Of a stretch of 64,000 bases of DNA, positions 36,374 to 44,459 are shown piece by piece. Below the pieces are notes generated by a model. That model made no database searches, had not been told where the DNA came from, and worked only from the letters and a program-made list of their open reading frames with translations. The position numbers and the translations under genes are program-made. Each line of letters opens with the position of its first letter. Position 1 is the first letter of the stretch. The stretch is taken from contig NZ_LT984884.1 of the NCBI RefSeq assembly GCF_900258515.1, forward strand, positions 3,532,499 through 3,596,498, in the 5' to 3' direction. The stretch is from Lentibacillus sp. Marseille-P4043. GTDB lineage: Bacteria > Bacillota > Bacilli > Bacillales > Amphibacillaceae.

Positions 36374-36607
36374 CTATTCCCAAATATAGTGCCTATATGC
36401 TTCGCTCCATTTTAAAAATGCTTCTTTGTTTCCTTCATCAATCGCATTATTTATAGCATCTTCCAGGCGTGCTTTATTCCAACTAAAACATAACTCATCT
36501 AACAACAATCGGGATGATAGCTTTAACTCGTATGGAATTTCTCGTTTTGCGTGTAGCATATCACCTTCATACCGATAATACCGGTAAATTAATTTTTGCT
36601 TTTTCAT
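36374..36607 (-). CDS. Small IDEAL-domain protein
   Basis: A 77-residue protein. The C-terminal part LEDAINNAIDEGNKEAFLKWSEAYRH matches the IDEAL domain, a short helical motif named for its consensus and found in Bacillus proteins such as ComK-associated regulators and YheE-like proteins. The N-terminal part is basic and tyrosine-rich (KLIYRYYRYEG). Function not known. Start ATG at 36607 with AAGGGGGT; the longer reading upstream has no ribosome site. Confidence 0.7.
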   Translation of the reverse strand: MKKQKLIYRYYRYEGDMLHAKREIPYELKLSSRLLLDELCFSWNKARLEDAINNAIDEGNKEAFLKWSEAYRHYIWE

Positions 36608-36837
36608 GGAACATACCCCCTTGTTCCTTTTTTCTATTATCCTAAATTTTGTGAATAATTTCAATGAAAAAGCACCAATTTTTTAAAAAACTTCATATTA
36701 AATTTTACCTAACGAAACTTACTTTACGCTTGTAAATACATATAACCATACGCTTGAATGTTTCTCTAGACCCACCATGCTCTACTTTGGTAGACTAAAT
36801 AAGCTAATATGAAAAGCGTTTTGGAGGCGGCAATTCC

Positions 36838-37716
36838 ATGAATCAACCAGATAATCTAAAAAAAGGTGAAAAAGGTGCTTGGATCAGCATCTTTGCTTAT
36901 ATTTTTTTAGCAATCACAAAATTAGTTGTTGCCCAAATAGGTAATTCCGAAGCGTTACGCGCAGACGGATTAAATAACTCAACAGACGTGGTTGCCTCAA
37001 TTGCGGTTCTTATCGGTTTAAAAATATCAAGAAAACCTCCCGATGAAGACCATCACTATGGACATTATCGGGCTGAAACCATTGCTTCATTATTTGCAGC
37101 TTTTATCATGATGTCAGTCGGTTTACAGGTTCTCTATGACACATGCAAAAAAATGATTACGGGGCACACTGTTCAGCCAGACATGCTGACAGCTTGGACA
37201 GCAATAGGCGCTGCAGCTGTGATGTTTTTCGTTTACCGTTACAATGCTGCGCTTGCAAAAAAGGTACAAAGCACTTCTCTTCACGCCGCTGCACAAGATA
37301 ATCGATCTGATGCACTTGTTAGTATTGGAGCATTCATTGGCATCATTGGTGCACAAATCGGTTTATTCTGGTTAGACCCGCTGGCAGGGTTTATTGTTGG
37401 TGTTATCATCTGTAAAACAGCCTGGGATATTTTTAAAGACTCCACACACACGTTAACAGATGGTTTCGATGAAAAGCTGCTAACAAAAATAAAAGCAAGC
37501 ATCGCCAAAGTAGACGAGGTCAAAGAGGTTTATGATGTCAAAGGCCGTATTCACGGAAATCAAACGTTTATTGAAATTACTATTCTTGTTGACCCAACCC
37601 TTAATGTAAAAGAAAGTCATGACATAACGGAGCGTATTGAACGTTTTCTGGCTGAAACACATAACATTTCATATGCCCATATTCATATCGAACCATATCC
37701 AAAGCAACACAAATAA
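36838..37716 (+). CDS. Cation diffusion facilitator (CDF) family metal transporter
   Basis: A 292-residue protein with six membrane helices (within about 12-205) and a cytosolic C-terminal domain (about 206-290). Metal-binding residues are visible: ADGLNNSTDVVAS in helix 2, DEDHHYGHYRAET after it, and AAQDNRSDALVSIGAF in helix 5 (D-x3-D). Conserved His positions near the end (YAHIHIEP) fit the dimeric metal-sensing domain. It exports divalent metals (Zn, Mn, Fe or Co) by proton antiport; the DxxxD/D-type sites resemble FieF/MntE, so Mn or Fe is possible. Start ATG with GGAGGCGG. Confidence 0.9.
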   Translation: MNQPDNLKKGEKGAWISIFAYIFLAITKLVVAQIGNSEALRADGLNNSTDVVASIAVLIGLKISRKPPDEDHHYGHYRAETIASLFAAFIMMSVGLQVLYDTCKKMITGHTVQPDMLTAWTAIGAAAVMFFVYRYNAALAKKVQSTSLHAAAQDNRSDALVSIGAFIGIIGAQIGLFWLDPLAGFIVGVIICKTAWDIFKDSTHTLTDGFDEKLLTKIKASIAKVDEVKEVYDVKGRIHGNQTFIEITILVDPTLNVKESHDITERIERFLAETHNISYAHIHIEPYPKQHK

Positions 37717-37755
37717 CCGCGCGTTCTCTTCCTTCGAAGAAAACGCGCGGTTATT
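37712..37755. terminator. Bidirectional terminator between the CDF and GNAT genes
   Basis: AATAACCGCGCGTT/AACGCGCGGTTATT stem of 14 bp. Confidence 0.85.
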
Positions 37756-37779
37756 CATATAAGTGCCAATATAACTGTT

Positions 37780-38310
37780 TTATTTCCATGTTGCCAACAA
37801 TTCATCAATACTTTCCCATCCATATGCTGTCTCCTGATACGTTCCTTCCCCGATTGTCGTTTCCTCTTCTCCAACTGGCTTTGCGCGATATCGTTCATAA
37901 AACCTGCTTGACGGATTCTGAGTTAACACCCACACAAGCAGCGATTCATACCCATGTTCTTTCATTTCTTCGGCAAAAACTCTTAACAATTTCGCACCTA
38001 ACCCTTTTCGTTGATATCCTGGCAGCAAATAAATTGTATAAATCTCACTATCATATTGAAATCGTTTTGTCCGTTCGGGTCCGCCAGAAACAAAACCGAT
38101 AACGTCGACATCATTCGAAATGACAAATGTACACTGCTCTTTTTTTTGCATTCGTAAAACTGTTTCCCATAACGTTTTCCGATTCTCATATGTAATATTC
38201 GATAAATCCTTCTCATCCACCAAGTCGGTGTACGTATTTTTCCAGCTGCGCACATGAATATTCGCTATTGCCTCTGCATCAGCGAAAACAGCTCTCCTAA
38301 TTGAATACAT
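37780..38310 (-). CDS. GNAT-family N-acetyltransferase
   Basis: A 176-residue acetyltransferase. It begins YSIRRAVFADAEAIANIHVRSW, and the acetyl-CoA-binding loop is LLPGYQRKGLGAKLL (Q/RxxGxG/A, about 100-110) with NPSSRFYERYRAK after it. Substrate unknown; related proteins acetylate amines or N-termini. Start ATG with a weak GGGGAT site. It is the last gene before an 840-nt repeat-rich gap. Confidence 0.85.
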   Translation of the reverse strand: MYSIRRAVFADAEAIANIHVRSWKNTYTDLVDEKDLSNITYENRKTLWETVLRMQKKEQCTFVISNDVDVIGFVSGGPERTKRFQYDSEIYTIYLLPGYQRKGLGAKLLRVFAEEMKEHGYESLLVWVLTQNPSSRFYERYRAKPVGEEETTIGEGTYQETAYGWESIDELLATWK

Positions 38311-38597
38311 TGTACCATCCCCCTGCCATTCCCCGTAAAATCTATTTTCTTATTATAAATGATTACATGACTACTTTACTAAGAGGCGCTTATTTAGCTA
38401 TTTTTTATATAATGCTCTTTTCTAAAGGATTGTTGTTGTTTTACACAATACTCAACTTTCGCACCTTTAAAAAGGGAATTCACTTAGTTTACGATTGTAC
38501 TTACAGCCACCTAAGATAATGTTTTTGACAAAAAAATATCCTTACGAACCTACTGAAAAGATTCAATTTTTTTATAGAAGTAGGTTGTCGAAATACC

Positions 38598-38771
38598 GCA
38601 ACTTGAATATACTTCGCTTTCCGTGGGCGAGTGTCGAGCCTCCTTGCCCCGGCGAGGGGTATGTCGACGTTGCCCGCAGAGGGCGATTTTAGTCGACCTA
38701 CCTTTTCTGTCGTCCTCCGGGGTCTCCCCGATCTCTTACTTCCCACTGGAGTCTACGTATATTCAAGTTGC
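38598..38771. repeat. GC-rich hairpin repeat unit U2 with nested module copy B
   Basis: The outer arms GCAACTTGAATATAC (38598-38612) and GTATATTCAAGTTGC (38757-38771) are exact 15-bp complements with sequence found in no other unit. Within lies the family core in reverse orientation (CGCTTTCC...GAGCCTCCT...CTCCGGGGTCT...CACTGGAGTC). The core apex is occupied by the nested module (38644-38698). Confidence 0.8.
38645..38698 (+). repeat. Nested stem-loop module, copy B
   Basis: Hairpin 1 TGCCCC/GGGGTA with loop GGCGA (38645-38661). Hairpin 2: outer stem GTCGAC (38663-38668) with GTCGAC (38692-38697), inner stem GCCC (38672-38675) with GGGC (38681-38684) around GCAGA. Unpaired GTT and GATTTTA match the other copies. 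Confidence 0.7.
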
Positions 38772-38941
38772 TAGCATAAGCGGTCATAATTTTTTTCAGC
38801 AACAAACTCTTTTCAGTACTATATATACCCTTCTTAATGGTACCTAAAGTATGTGCAGTTAACATATGACTTTTCTTACTTCGTTTTAAAACTATTTACG
38901 TATGACTGATAAAGCATTCACTATTATAAAGTACTACACTA

Positions 38942-39140
38942 GTTGCCTGGAACGAAAGGTGACTGACTCCTGCGGGAAAAGCACGTGTCTGAAGACCCCG
39001 CAGGAAGTGGGTTTTTTCCGAGGAGGCTGAAGCCGTGCCCGCGGAAAGCTGTCACCTTTCGTGGAAGGCAACGGTGGCATAACACTTATTACATTTATAC
39101 ATTTTTTTGTCTATAAAAAAGCAATAGACATTACGAAACG
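38942..39140. repeat. GC-rich hairpin repeat unit U1 plus shared right end
   Basis: Arms of 22 nt, 38942-38963 and 39051-39072, are complementary except for three central bases (GTTGCCT-ACGAAAGGTGAC). The core between them is the plus-orientation form: GACTCCTGCGGG, GTGTCTGAAGACCCCGCAGG, CGAGGAGGCTGA and GCCGTGCCCGCGGAAAGC. A tail AAAAAAGCAATAGACATTACG (in 39115-39137) resembles the right ends of R1 and R2, suggesting U1 is part of the same element family. Confidence 0.75.
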
Positions 39141-39149
39141 AAAAGGGCT

Positions 39150-39446
39150 TTATATAATAGCAAATAGAAACACCGTAACAATTGCACCAATAACGACCAA
39201 AAAAACATTCAAACCGATATACGCTAAAATAATTGCAACAATCCCGCCAATAATACCCACATGTGGCTCTCCGGCCTTTACAGACATAATTCCGGGGAAA
39301 ATTAGCGCACCTAATGCAGCATATGGAATCGCATTTAACCACCGATTAGCCCATTCCGGAAAATGGATTTTATCGACAATATATGCTGGGACTAATCTAG
39401 GAATCATTGTTACAAGTGACATGCCGATAATAATCGCAACAATCAT
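39150..39446 (-). CDS. azlD: AzlD, small subunit of a branched-chain amino acid exporter
   Basis: A 98-residue protein with three or four hydrophobic helices, including MIPRLVPAYIVDKIHFPEW and AIPYAALGALIFPGI, typical of AzlD. It works with AzlC to export branched-chain amino acids or their analogues. Its ATG overlaps the end of azlC by 4 nt, so the two are co-translated. Confidence 0.9.
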   Translation of the reverse strand: MIVAIIIGMSLVTMIPRLVPAYIVDKIHFPEWANRWLNAIPYAALGALIFPGIMSVKAGEPHVGIIGGIVAIILAYIGLNVFLVVIGAIVTVFLFAII

Positions 39447-40174
39447 GATTGGTCCTCCCCCTTCAGTAAATAAATTCCACTTAAGCCGCCTAAAACTGTT
39501 CCAAACACAATTGCCCAGCCCTCACTCATAAATAGTCCAAATAATGTATTAATAAGCATCGCAATAATAGCAATTAATCCTACTTTTAGTTCCTTTTTTA
39601 CAGATGGAATCAACAACCCGATAAACATAGCGTATAATGCAATTCCCATGCTTTGGCTAAGTTTTTCGGGAATTACTTCGCCGAGAATGCCACCTAAAAA
39701 AGAACCAAAAACCCATGAAAAATAAGCCGTTAAAATTAATGCTGTATAAAAAAGTGCTCCTTTTTCCTCTTTGGCTTCTTTCGTATGTAACGATGACACT
39801 GCAAACGTTTCATCTGTCAACCCTAATGATAAAGGAACTTTCCAGCTTCGTCCAATCCCCCGTAAGCGATTCATAAAGGACAAACTCATAACAAAATGAC
39901 GAAAATTAAGGACAAAAGTTGCGACAATTATTTCAATTGCCCCTGCACCAACCGCAATCATATTAGCTCCCATAAACTGACTTGCACCAGCAAATACGAG
40001 CACACTCATTAACGTTAACTCAGTTAGAGACATTCCAGACTGTTTTGCTAAAACACCATAAGTAATCGCAATTGGTAAATATCCCACCATAATTGGAAAC
40101 CCAACCATTACACCTCTTTTAACCATTTGTATGGAAGGTGATGCTTCATTTTTCTTAAGCGCATTCGTTGCCAT
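39443..40174 (-). CDS. azlC: AzlC, large subunit of a branched-chain amino acid exporter
   Basis: A 243-residue membrane protein with about seven helices. Family blocks are GVMVGFPIMVGYLPIAITYGVLA near the N-terminus, FAGASQFMGANMIAVGA, NFRHFVMSLSFMNRLRG and LGLTDETFAVS. It forms the exporter core with AzlD. In B. subtilis azlCD is under AzlB/Lrp control; here the operon diverges from the T-box leader of the NhaC-family transporter and I see no azlB. Confidence 0.92.
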   Translation of the reverse strand: MATNALKKNEASPSIQMVKRGVMVGFPIMVGYLPIAITYGVLAKQSGMSLTELTLMSVLVFAGASQFMGANMIAVGAGAIEIIVATFVLNFRHFVMSLSFMNRLRGIGRSWKVPLSLGLTDETFAVSSLHTKEAKEEKGALFYTALILTAYFSWVFGSFLGGILGEVIPEKLSQSMGIALYAMFIGLLIPSVKKELKVGLIAIIAMLINTLFGLFMSEGWAIVFGTVLGGLSGIYLLKGEDQS

Positions 40175-40260
40175 GTTTCGTATCCCCTTGATTTGAAAAT
40201 TTAGCCTATTATAACTGATATTTTGAATTTTAAAAAGTATTTAATCTGGAGAAATACATA

Positions 40261-40290
40261 TTGACAGATTGTACAACAACGATGTATATT
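40261..40290 (+). promoter_or_regulatory. Sigma-A promoter of the T-box transcript
   Basis: TTGACA (40261-40266), 18-bp spacer, TATATT (40285-40290). Confidence 0.65.
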
Positions 40291-40329
40291 CAAAATTAAT
40301 ATTTCTAATTTGAATAGGATTATCCGTGA

Positions 40330-40517
40330 ATGCGAAGTAAAATCATTCTAAGCAGCAATAGAGACTGGGTGGTGGCTGGAAACCCTGGCAGGATTGGTTT
40401 GAATTACACATTCAAGTTAAGAACGGATCTTTTTGATAGAAGAGGATGGTTTCAAATCATCAATCAGGGTGGTACCGCGGAGAAAAGCTTCGTCCCTATT
40501 TTGGGATGAAGCTTTTT
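40330..40517 (+). promoter_or_regulatory. T-box leader (probable tyrosine specifier) controlling the NhaC-family transporter
   Basis: A complete T-box is readable. Stem I has an AG-rich bulge (AATAGAGACTGG) and a distal loop. The specifier side reads GAAT-TAC-A with codon UAC at 40405-40407, i.e. Tyr. The conserved AGGGTGGTACCGCG antiterminator box lies at 40466-40479. The terminator is AAGCTTCGTCCC/GGGATGAAGCTT (40485-40512) and a T-run. Uncharged tRNA pairing with the specifier and the T-box allows read-through. Alternative frames at the specifier (UUA Leu, ACA Thr) are less favoured because the GAA-N-codon-purine context fits UAC best. From memory, tyrosine T-boxes are known upstream of YheL-type transporters. 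Confidence 0.88.
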
Positions 40518-40587
40518 TATTTTTGTTGCTATCGGCCCCGCAAAAAACACTATATAAAAATCAACGAACAACAAGGAGGAAAAATCA

Positions 40588-41958
40588 ATGTTTCCAATCA
40601 ACCCAAAGCATAATCCAAAAGTCAGCGAGTCGATTTTTTTCTTTATCGTTATCATCGGACTCATTAGTTATTTCATCATTGGATTGGGATCTGAACCACA
40701 TGTACCGATTATACTCGGAATTTTCTTGCTTGTTGCCTATGGATTGGTTAATCACATTCCATTTAAAACACTTGAAGAAGGAATGATCGCTGGAGCCAAG
40801 TCTGGAATGGCTGCCATTTTTCTATTTTTATTAATTGGTGTGTTAATTAGCAGTTGGATGATGAGTGGGACCATTCCTACCCTAATCAATACAGGGTTTA
40901 GCTTCATCGGTGGGACATGGTTTTATGCTATTGTCTTTGCAATTACAGCGATTGTAGGAGTCTCACTTGGTAGCTCATTAACGACAACAGCAACGATCGG
41001 AGTCGCCTTTATTGGGATGGCAAATGCCCTTGATGCTTCAATGGCAATTACTGCAGGTGCCATTGTCTCTGGTGCATTTTTCGGTGATAAAATGTCGCCA
41101 TTGTCCGACACAACCAATTTGGCATCAACCATTGTCCAGGTGGATTTATTTGATCATATTAAACATATGAGCTTAACGACGATTCCAGCATTTATAATTA
41201 CATTTATTATCTTTGTATTTTTATCACCAAACGGGACGGTCCCACTTCAAAAAGTCGCAGCCTATCAAGATGCTTTGGCTGCAACTGACTTAATCCATTG
41301 GACCTCCTGGCTGCCGCTAATCGTGTTAGTTATCTGTACTATTTTTAGAACACCTGCATTCATCGCACTTGCATTAAGTAGTTCATTGGCAACATTGCTA
41401 GCAAGTTTTACAAGCCAATTATCCTGGTCAGAAATATGGACGATTTGGTTTAGTGGATATTCGGCAAATACTGATTTTCAACCGGTTAATGACTTATTGA
41501 CAAGGGGCGGAATAAATAGCATGCTATTCACCGTCTCGCTCGTTATTCTGGCATTAGGTTTTGGCGGATTGCTATTTGTTACGGGAATCGTTCCATCGAT
41601 TTTAAACGCATTTAAGGAAAAACTGAAGAAGGTTCGGACCGTCATTATTTCTACAGCGGCAACGGCAATAGGGGTAAATGTTTTAATTGGTGAACAATAT
41701 TTATCCATTATGTTGACAGGGGAGACATATAAAGGTATTTACCATAAAGCCGGTCTTCCTAACAAGGTGTTGTCACGAACATTGGAGGATGCCGGAACCG
41801 TGATAAATCCGCTCGTTCCTTGGAGTGTTTGCGGTGTATTTATTGCAGATGTTTTGGGGGTTTCGGTATTAACCTATTTACCGTTTGCTTTCTTTTGTCT
41901 TATAAGCCCGATCATCACCATCCTTTTCGGAGGCAAGAAATTGAAACAAGCTGACTAG
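40588..41958 (+). CDS. yheL: NhaC-family transporter (YheL-like), likely amino acid or Na+/H+ antiporter
   Basis: A 456-residue membrane protein with about eleven helices of the NhaC family. Conserved blocks include GAKSGMAAIFLFLLIGVLI, the SLGSSLTTTATIGVAFIGMA loop, GAFFGDKMSPLSDTTNLAS and LEDAGTVINPLVPWSVCG. NhaC proteins are annotated as Na+/H+ antiporters, but some use amino acids (malate/lactate, tyrosine) as exchange partners. The tyrosine-type T-box in its leader argues for tyrosine uptake. In B. subtilis yheL is in this neighbourhood. The gene ends in a hairpin shared with the convergent gene. Confidence 0.85.
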   Translation: MFPINPKHNPKVSESIFFFIVIIGLISYFIIGLGSEPHVPIILGIFLLVAYGLVNHIPFKTLEEGMIAGAKSGMAAIFLFLLIGVLISSWMMSGTIPTLINTGFSFIGGTWFYAIVFAITAIVGVSLGSSLTTTATIGVAFIGMANALDASMAITAGAIVSGAFFGDKMSPLSDTTNLASTIVQVDLFDHIKHMSLTTIPAFIITFIIFVFLSPNGTVPLQKVAAYQDALAATDLIHWTSWLPLIVLVICTIFRTPAFIALALSSSLATLLASFTSQLSWSEIWTIWFSGYSANTDFQPVNDLLTRGGINSMLFTVSLVILALGFGGLLFVTGIVPSILNAFKEKLKKVRTVIISTAATAIGVNVLIGEQYLSIMLTGETYKGIYHKAGLPNKVLSRTLEDAGTVINPLVPWSVCGVFIADVLGVSVLTYLPFAFFCLISPIITILFGGKKLKQAD

Positions 41959-41985
41959 GCCATAACGGCCCAAGTCAGCTTGTTT
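41944..41985. terminator. Shared hairpin spanning both convergent stop codons
   Basis: AAACAAGCTGACT (41944-41956) pairs with AAGTCAGCTTGTTT (41972-41985). It includes the last codons of the NhaC-family gene and touches the stop of the next gene. Confidence 0.8.
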
Positions 41986-42746
41986 CATACGATTTCCGCT
42001 AATTTACGCAACCCCTCTAACAACCGTGGGGAAGGACGGCAATATAAGGATTCCTCTAACACATGAATATTACCAGTTTGAATAGCTTTCATATTTTCCC
42101 AGCCAGGGCGTTTTGTTACTAGCTCTGGACGCATTTTTTCCTCTTTTACACCAACCCAGACCATACAAATGTGTTCTGGATCCCGCTTTTTTACGTCCTC
42201 CCAGTTGGTTTGAACACTAGCTTCATCTTCTGTATCAAAAATATTACGAGCACCAGCAAGCTTGCTGATTTCAGTCAGCCAATTGACTCTCCCAGGTGTA
42301 AACACGGGCTTTGGCCACCATTCCCAATAAAGACGAGGATTTTCCTCCCTATATTGCGCTTTCTCTTTAAAAGCTGCAATTTCATTACGAAAACTATCCG
42401 CCTTTTCATGGCCAAGTTTTGTACAGTTCAATGCTTCTCCGACCGTTTGAATATCATCTGCTATTTCTTCAAGGGAATTAGGATTTAAAATAATGTAAGG
42501 AAGCTCATATTCATCAAGTGCTTCGATATTTTTTTCCATACCTGGAACACTTAATGACGCCAACACGAGGTCAGGTTTTAATTCTGCAACCTTTTTCATA
42601 TCAATTGACAGGTCAGGCCCTACTTTTGGTAACTGTTGAACTTCTACCGGCCAGTCTGAAAAGTTATCTACGCCTACTAATAGATCTGTCTTTTCTAAAT
42701 AGGCAACGATTTCTGTATTACTTGGACAAATCGAAACAACTCGCAT
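41985..42746 (-). CDS. BtuF-like cobalamin-binding fold protein, cytosolic form
   Basis: A 253-residue protein of the periplasmic-binding (BtuF/FhuD) fold. It begins RVVSICPSNTEIVAYL and includes DLLVGVDNFSDWP, KKVAELKPDLVLAS, NPRLYWEWWPKPVFTPGR and WLTEISKLAGARNIF. There is no signal peptide or lipobox, unlike transporter-linked BtuF, and no btuCD nearby, so the protein is probably cytoplasmic; such orphan forms are found in Firmicutes and their role is unclear. Start ATG after GGGGG. Lies between nhaC and map. Confidence 0.75.
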   Translation of the reverse strand: MRVVSICPSNTEIVAYLEKTDLLVGVDNFSDWPVEVQQLPKVGPDLSIDMKKVAELKPDLVLASLSVPGMEKNIEALDEYELPYIILNPNSLEEIADDIQTVGEALNCTKLGHEKADSFRNEIAAFKEKAQYREENPRLYWEWWPKPVFTPGRVNWLTEISKLAGARNIFDTEDEASVQTNWEDVKKRDPEHICMVWVGVKEEKMRPELVTKRPGWENMKAIQTGNIHVLEESLYCRPSPRLLEGLRKLAEIV

Positions 42747-42820
42747 TTTAGTCCCCCTCTATTTGATTTTACATTGAGGTCTGCTCGTGGTGTTGTTCCC
42801 CTTGTTCTGTCATTTCTTTA

Positions 42821-43573
42821 TTACGCATCTTGTTCCGTCGTAATTAATGGGCCATCTTTTGTAATCACAATGGTATGTTCATATTGAGCAGAGCGACCGC
42901 CATCGACCGTTCTTGCCGTCCAACCATTATCATCCATTTTACTATGCCAATCCCCTTCATTAATCATTGGCTCGATCGTGATAACCATTCCTTCTTTTAG
43001 GCGTACTCCTTTGTTTGGCAGACCAAAATGCGGGATGTGTGGATCTTCATGAATCGTCGGTCCAATTCCATGTCCAGTAAAATCTCGTACAACAGAAAAA
43101 CCTTCTCCTTCAGCGTACGTTTGAATAGCATGCCCAATATCACCGATTCGACTTCCAACTTGTGCTTGTTCAATCCCTTTATATAGGGCTGTCTTTGTTA
43201 CATCTAACAGTTTCTGTCCCACTTTATCGATGTTACCTACTGGAAACGTCCAAGCTGAGTCTGCTAATCCACCATTAAGGTTAACGACAATATCAACAGT
43301 CACAATGTCCCCTTCCACTAACTTTTCATCATTCGGAAATCCGTGGCAAATTTCATCGTTTACCGATGCACAGATTGCATATGGATAGCCTTCAAAGCCT
43401 TTTTGTTCTGGAGTTGCACCATTGTCAGCCAAAAATTTCTCGACAAATGCATCAATCTCCATCGTTGTAACACCTGGTTTAACTAATTTGGCAATTTCTT
43501 TATGACATTCAATTAATAAATCTCCTGCCTTTTGCATCATTTCGACTTCGCGTTTACTTTTTCGTGTTATCAT
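42821..43573 (-). CDS. map: Type I methionine aminopeptidase
   Basis: A 250-residue enzyme (B. subtilis MapB is 249) lacking an N-terminal extension. Metal ligands and family blocks: GYPYAICASVNDEICHGFP (His near 79), GDIVTVDIVVNLNGGLADSAW, RDFTGHGIGPTIHEDPHIPHFG (His near 170) and GMVITIEPMINEG (Glu). It removes the initiator Met from nascent proteins, cotranslationally. Location away from the ribosomal cluster suggests it is the second, non-essential paralogue as for B. subtilis yflG/mapB. Confidence 0.93.
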   Translation of the reverse strand: MITRKSKREVEMMQKAGDLLIECHKEIAKLVKPGVTTMEIDAFVEKFLADNGATPEQKGFEGYPYAICASVNDEICHGFPNDEKLVEGDIVTVDIVVNLNGGLADSAWTFPVGNIDKVGQKLLDVTKTALYKGIEQAQVGSRIGDIGHAIQTYAEGEGFSVVRDFTGHGIGPTIHEDPHIPHFGLPNKGVRLKEGMVITIEPMINEGDWHSKMDDNGWTARTVDGGRSAQYEHTIVITKDGPLITTEQDA

Positions 43574-43860
43574 AACTTTCTTCCTTTCGATCTATAACAA
43601 GATTATTTTTACTATATTTTTATGCACCCTAAAGTTTAACACAAATTCCCGATAAAATAATCCTAGATGAATCAATTTATATTATGCGTGTTTATTGCCT
43701 TTATGTACGAATAAAAACTGCGGGCTCAAAAAAAACAGTCCATGCTTCAAGATAATCATTTTAAAAATGCCCACATTTAATTTTCCAAGCCCAATTCTTG
43801 TTTAGCCCTTCCATGTCTTTTTTAATTACATACATTGTTAATAAAAGGGAGGTGAAGTAA

Positions 43861-44076
43861 TTGAGTGAAAATGTTGGAGGCGGCAGTGGTTTTGCACTAA
43901 TTGTCGTATTGTTCATCCTCTTGATCATTGTAGGTGCTAGTGGCTTCACTACTGGCGGCTATGGTGTTGGAGGTGGCTACGGTGGATACGGCGCTGGTTA
44001 TGGCGGCGGATTCGGCGGTGGCTACGGTGGATTCGGCACAGGTTATGGTGGCGGATTCGGTGGTGGTTGGTGGTAG
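43861..44076 (+). CDS. YjcZ-family glycine/tyrosine-rich sporulation peptide, long form
   Basis: A 71-residue protein. One transmembrane helix (FALIVVLFILLIIVGASGF, about residues 13-31) is followed by a tail of GGY/GGF/GGW repeats. YjcZ-family peptides are small sporulation-associated proteins in Bacillus; the Gly-Tyr tail resembles structural or coat-like material. Start is TTG at 43861, right after GGGAGGTG. It is the first of two tandem copies; the helix is nearly identical in the short form at 44123-44230. Confidence 0.75.
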   Translation: MSENVGGGSGFALIVVLFILLIIVGASGFTTGGYGVGGGYGGYGAGYGGGFGGGYGGFGTGYGGGFGGGWW

Positions 44077-44122
44077 AACCAATCATCCATGAAAAAGTCA
44101 ATCAGTAAGGAGGTGTTCGTTA

Positions 44123-44230
44123 ATGAGCTATGGCGGAGGCTACGGTGGCGGCTTTGCGTTAATCGTTGTGTTGTTCATCCTGTTGATTATTGTTGGAGCA
44201 GGTGGATTTGTAGGAGGAGGAGTTTACTAA
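44123..44230 (+). CDS. YjcZ-family sporulation peptide, short form (35 aa)
   Basis: MSYGGGYGGGFALIVVLFIL continues into LLIIVGAGGFVGGGVY: a short glycine/tyrosine head and one helix, without the long tail. AAGGAGGTG lies 11 nt upstream of the ATG. Many Bacillus YjcZ paralogues look like this. The spacing of 46 nt to the long form and a terminator at 44350 suggest one transcript. Confidence 0.75.
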   Translation: MSYGGGYGGGFALIVVLFILLIIVGAGGFVGGGVY

Positions 44231-44349
44231 AATAAAAGCATTATTTTTTAACAACCCACTTCTCCATTCAAATCCAATCAAATTGCAAGATAACGTCCAG
44301 TTTTTTGATTAGTCCATTGCCCATTCACCATCACCATTGATGAAAAAAC

Positions 44350-44397
44350 ATGGCTTATCACGCGATTTCCTTATCTGATAAGCCATCGTTTTTCTTA
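44350..44397 (+). terminator. Terminator after the YjcZ pair
   Basis: ATGGCTTATCA/TGATAAGCCAT with 11 paired bases and a T-run. Confidence 0.8.
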
Positions 44398-44417
44398 TAT
44401 AATTATTCCATTACCTG

Positions 44418-44456
44418 AAAAATCCCTGTGTCTCTCAAAAGGCATAGGGATTTTTA
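44418..44456 (-). terminator. Terminator after the SDR gene
   Basis: AAAAATCCCT(a/g)TG hairpin with one mismatch, directly after the SDR stop on the minus strand. Confidence 0.75.
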
Positions 44457-44459
44457 TTA

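Noticed and set aside
38311..38597. Small genes in the gap upstream of U2
   Set aside because: Short frames such as the one at 38301-38519 have no ribosome site and run into the repeat.
40330..40517. SAM or lysine riboswitch
   Set aside because: The AGGGTGGTACCGCG box and terminator are diagnostic of a T-box; no SAM or lysine core motifs are present.
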